This document shows, piece after piece, positions 61,679 through 64,000 of a DNA stretch of 64,000 nucleotides (its first letter is position 1; every line of letters begins with the position of its first letter). The position numbers and the translations under genes are program-made. The stretch lies in NCBI GenBank assembly GCA_030715195.1, contig JAUYVI010000008.1, positions 158,411-222,410 on the forward strand, given 5' to 3'. Source of the DNA: Dongia sedimenti (GTDB taxonomy: Bacteria; Pseudomonadota; Alphaproteobacteria; Dongiales; Dongiaceae). Below the pieces are notes generated by a model, which worked only from the letters and a program-made list of their open reading frames with translations, searched no databases and was not told the origin of the DNA.

Positions 61679-62386
61679 TTACTCCGCGGCCGCCGGGGCG
61701 TCGCCCATCGAGGCAACGTCCAGCTTCAGGCCGGGGCCCATGGTCGAGCTCAGCGACACCTTCTTCAGATAGGTGCCCTTGGCGCCGGCCGGCTTCGCCC
61801 GGTTGACCGCGTTGAACAGGGCCTTCACGTTCTCGACCAGGGCCTGCTCGGTGAAGCTCGCCTTGCCGACGCCGGCATGGACGATGCCTTCCTTCTGCGC
61901 GCGGTATTCGACCTGACCGCCCTTGGCCGCCTTGACGGCTTCGGCGATGTCGTTGGTGACGGTGCCGAGCTTCGGGTTCGGCATCAGGCCGCGGGGGCCG
62001 AGCACCTTGCCGAGCTTGCCGACCGTGACCATCATGTCCGGGGACGCAATCACGCGATCGAAGTCCATTTGGCCCGCCTGGACCTTTTCTGCAAGGTCAT
62101 CGGCGCCGACGATATCCGCGCCGGCCTTCTTGGCCGCTTCCGCTTTCTCGCCCTTGGCGAAGACCGCGACCCGGACCGACTTGCCCGTGCCGTGCGGCAG
62201 GGAAATGACCCCACGCACGTTCTGGTCGGCATGCTTCGGATCGATGCCGAGGTTGAAGGCCATCTCGATCGTCTCGTCGAACTTCGCCTTCGCCCGCTCC
62301 TTCACCAGCTTCACAGCCTCTTCGACGCTGTAGAACTTGTTGCGGTCGAGACCCTTCAGGGCCGTCTTGAAACGCTTGCCGGCCAT
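61679..62386 (-). CDS. rplA: 50S ribosomal protein L1
   Basis: The 235-aa protein has [22 protein letters not shown] at the start (in parts), [17 protein letters not shown] and [20 protein letters not shown]1 forms the mobile stalk near the ribosomal E site. The ATG at 62386 is preceded by GGAGGG; the frame opens 40 codons earlier inside rplK with no support. It begins two bases after rplK ends, so the two are coupled. L1 also represses this operon in E. coli. Confidence 0.97.
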   Translation of the reverse strand: MAGKRFKTALKGLDRNKFYSVEEAVKLVKERAKAKFDETIEMAFNLGIDPKHADQNVRGVISLPHGTGKSVRVAVFAKGEKAEAAKKAGADIVGADDLAEKVQAGQMDFDRVIASPDMMVTVGKLGKVLGPRGLMPNPKLGTVTNDIAEAVKAAKGGQVEYRAQKEGIVHAGVGKASFTEQALVENVKALFNAVNRAKPAGAKGTYLKKVSLSSTMGPGLKLDVASMGDAPAAAE

Positions 62387-62388
62387 GA

Positions 62389-62823
62389 TCAGCCCTCCAC
62401 CACTTGCAGGCCCATCGAGCGCGCGGAGCCCTTGATCATCTCCGCGGCGGCGTCGAGGTCGTGCGCGTTCAGATCCGCCATCTTCGTCTTCGCGATCTCG
62501 CGGCATTGCGACATGGTCACCTTACCGACGAAGGAGCCGATGCCGGTCGTCTTCGAGCCCTTCTCGATCTTGGCCGCCTTCTTCAGGAAGTAGCTGGCCG
62601 GCGGAGTCTTGGTCACGAAGGTGAACGAGCGATCCGAGAAAGCGGTGATCACCACCGGGATCGGCATGCCCGGCTCCATCTGCTGGGTCGCCGCGTTGAA
62701 CTCCTTGCAGAACTGCATGATGTTCAAACCGCGCTGACCGAGCGCCGGACCGACCGGCGGGGACGGATTGGCCTTGCCGGCCGGAATCTGCAACTTGATA
62801 TAGCCTTCAATCTTCTTCGCCAT
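62389..62823 (-). CDS. rplK: 50S ribosomal protein L11
   Basis: The 144-aa protein has [21 protein letters not shown] (in parts) and [16 protein letters not shown], both conserved, and a C-terminal 23S rRNA GTPase-centre binding domain with [17 protein letters not shown]11 is needed for stringent-response activation and factor function. It follows nusG by 125 bp (62824-62948), a gap in which I see no gene. Confidence 0.98.
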   Translation of the reverse strand: MAKKIEGYIKLQIPAGKANPSPPVGPALGQRGLNIMQFCKEFNAATQQMEPGMPIPVVITAFSDRSFTFVTKTPPASYFLKKAAKIEKGSKTTGIGSFVGKVTMSQCREIAKTKMADLNAHDLDAAAEMIKGSARSMGLQVVEG

Positions 62824-62948
62824 GGTCCAACCTCAAATTCGGGCGGGATAACGCCGCCCTGGGGTTTCGCGGTCAAAGGCCCTGGCTGGCCTCCCGCAAC
62901 TTTCCGACGGTCCCGCCGCCGGTCGGTCTCAATCGCACGCCCGGAAGG

Positions 62949-63482
62949 TCAGACCTTCTCGACCTGCGCGTATTCCAATTCGACCGGCGTGGCGCGGCCG
63001 AAGATCGACACCGCCACTTTGAGCCGGCCCTTCTCCTCGTCCACTTCCTCGACCATGCCGGTGAAGGAGGTGAACGGACCGTCGTTGACCCGGACCTGCT
63101 CGCCGATCTCGAAGATGATCGCGCGCTTCGGCCGCTCGATGCCTTCCTGCACCTGGTGCTGGATCCGCATCGCCTCGGCTTCCGAGATCGGCGTGGGCTT
63201 GCCCTTGCCGCCGAGGAAGCCGGTCACCTTCGGCGTGTTCATGACGAGATGCCAGGTCTCGTCGGTCAATTCCATCTTCACCAGGACGTAGCCCGGGAAG
63301 AACTTGCGCTCGGCATTCACCTTGGCGCCGCGCCGCATCTCGACGACCTCTTCGGTCGGGACCAGCACTTCGGAGACCAGGCTCGACATGCCCATCTGCG
63401 TGGCCTGCTCGCGGATCGACTGGGCGATCTTGCGCTCGAAGCCGGAGTAGACGTGCACCACGTACCAACGCTGCGCCATCAT
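62949..63482 (-). CDS. nusG: Transcription termination/antitermination factor NusG
   Basis: The 177-aa protein has the NGN domain ([20 protein letters not shown], then [12 protein letters not shown]) and a C-terminal KOW domain ([22 protein letters not shown], in parts). NusG couples RNA polymerase with Rho or the ribosome. Its first ATG overlaps the last base of the secE stop (TGATG), with a second ATG directly after, so it is translated together with secE. Confidence 0.97.
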   Translation of the reverse strand: MMAQRWYVVHVYSGFERKIAQSIREQATQMGMSSLVSEVLVPTEEVVEMRRGAKVNAERKFFPGYVLVKMELTDETWHLVMNTPKVTGFLGGKGKPTPISEAEAMRIQHQVQEGIERPKRAIIFEIGEQVRVNDGPFTSFTGMVEEVDEEKGRLKVAVSIFGRATPVELEYAQVEKV

Positions 63483-63688
63483 CAGCCTCCGAAGCCCAGG
63501 ATCCAGGTGACCAGGGTCGAAAGCGTGGCATCGACCGCCAGGAAGAAGATCGACGCCAGGACCACCATGGCAAAGACCATGACGGTGGTGAGTGTCGTCT
63601 CCTTGCGGGTCGGCCAGGTGACTTTCGCCACTTCGGTCCGGACCTGCTTGAAGAACTCCACCGGATTCTTGGTTGCCATTTGCGCCAT
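63482..63688 (-). CDS. secE: Preprotein translocase subunit SecE
   Basis: The 68-aa protein is the short single-helix form of SecE. An amphipathic segment [24 protein letters not shown] is followed by one membrane helix (about 38-60, [19 protein letters not shown]). It clamps SecY in the plasma membrane. It lies directly downstream of trnW and is coupled to nusG by a one-base overlap. Confidence 0.95.
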   Translation of the reverse strand: MAQMATKNPVEFFKQVRTEVAKVTWPTRKETTLTTVMVFAMVVLASIFFLAVDATLSTLVTWILGFGG

Positions 63689-63744
63689 TCGGTTTCCGTC
63701 TTCTCCCGCTCTCGTTTCAGTCGCAGCAACGGCCCTTTAGAAGC

Positions 63745-63820
63745 TGGCAGGGGCAGCAGGGATCGAACCCGCAGCCTTCGGTTTTGGAGACCGACGCTCT
63801 ACCAGTTGAGCTATGCCCCT
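63745..63820 (-). tRNA. trnW: tRNA-Trp (anticodon CCA)
   Basis: On the minus strand a 76-nt cloverleaf starts AGGGGCATAGCTCAACTGG, has the anticodon loop TCTCCAAAA with CCA, TTCGATCC in the T loop and a 7-bp acceptor stem AGGGGCA/TGCCCCT. The discriminator G and an encoded 3' CCA follow. tRNA-Trp between tuf and secE is a conserved arrangement in proteobacteria. Confidence 0.98.
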
Positions 63821-63875
63821 ATGCCCTCTGCGCGACTGAACTCCGAAACGGCTCCTCTAACTTTCTCAGTACGAC

Positions 63876-63899
63876 GGGCGGCCGGTGCTCCGGCCGCCC
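63876..63899. terminator. Hairpin between tuf and trnW
   Basis: GGGCGGCCGG (63876-63885) and CCGGCCGCCC (63890-63899) form a perfect 10-bp stem with a TGCT loop. There is no clear T tail on the minus strand, so it may be a processing or partial termination structure after tuf and not a full stop. Confidence 0.5.
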
Positions 63900-63923
63900 T
63901 TCGCTTGGTCCGTGTCGAGTCTA

Positions 63924-64000
63924 TTACTCGATGATGCTGGCGACGACGCCGGCGCCGACGGTGCGGCCGCCTTCGCGGATCGCGAAGCGGAGGCCCTCGT
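63924..64000 (-). CDS. tuf: Elongation factor Tu, C-terminal end (rest outside window)
   Basis: The minus-strand frame running off the window edge encodes EGLRFAIREGGRTVGAGVVA followed by SIIE and a TAA stop, the nearly invariant C terminus of EF-Tu. EF-Tu delivers aminoacyl-tRNA to the ribosome. Only about 25 codons are present. Its position just upstream of trnW-secE-nusG is the usual one for a tufB copy. Confidence 0.95.
   Translation of the reverse strand, partial: EGLRFAIREGGRTVGAGVVASIIE

Overview
The window is chromosomal DNA of a GC-rich (about two-thirds G+C by eye) alphaproteobacterium, probably of the Rhodospirillales or a close relative. Four things point there: a SAM-II riboswitch in front of metZ, the ethylmalonyl-CoA pathway genes ccr, mcd and ecm, the squalene/hopanoid set hpnB-hpnC-hpnD-hpnE, and the class II DAHP synthase. 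No rRNA operon, phage, plasmid backbone, intact insertion sequence or CRISPR array is visible. Most of the window is housekeeping metabolism, with a few repeat-rich or atypical patches.

Layout. 1-4466: the 3' part of a DnaJ-type co-chaperone gene, fabI-aroC, and a convergent PAS-GAF sensor histidine kinase. 4597-8690 (minus strand): metZ under a SAM-II riboswitch with terminator, then ecm and bluB, which share one base. 8929-11093: four small envelope or secreted protein genes (tyrosine/proline-rich, glycine-zipper, lipoprotein) and a candidate structured RNA. 11333-14351: ccr-mcd. 14352-15733: a mostly non-coding stretch with a short interspersed repeat, a tiny membrane protein gene and a degenerate tandem array of about 222-bp units. 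15734-20329: adenine deaminase, two SDR-type dehydrogenases (one uronate dehydrogenase-like), a DUF2231 membrane protein and a PanE-family reductase. 20390-25662: rpsD, trmJ-cimA, a LysE exporter gene and a sarcosine-oxidase-like flavoenzyme. 25943-30710: cysS, gltX and nadE, separated by interspersed repeats. 31205-31910: a small DUF559 nuclease gene framed by hairpin-forming repeats, the most unusual structure in the window. 31957-34790: class II DAHP synthase, a nicotinate phosphoribosyltransferase and an ABM-fold protein in an overlapping operon. 35037-36110: a base-poor (lower GC) orphan membrane protein. 36239-41659: a polyamine-type ABC transporter followed by glutathione reductase. 41813-46566: dapF, a two-gene ABC-2 exporter and gabD. 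46673-51604: the hopanoid precursor operon hpnB-C-D-E plus a GNAT gene. 51752-64000: the classical tuf-trnW-secE-nusG-rplKAJL-rpoBC cluster on the minus strand.

How the genes fit together. Ccr, Ecm and Mcd are three dedicated enzymes of the ethylmalonyl-CoA pathway, which replaces the glyoxylate shunt for growth on acetyl-CoA-generating substrates. Ecm needs coenzyme B12, and the downstream bluB makes the lower ligand of B12. HpnC/D/E convert farnesyl diphosphate to squalene, and HpnB is the glycosyltransferase usually associated with them. NadE and the PncB-like enzyme both serve NAD synthesis. The sec/nus/ribosomal/rpo block is a conserved transcription-translation cluster; here it is followed after a strong terminator by the hopanoid operon instead of rpsL-rpsG-fusA.
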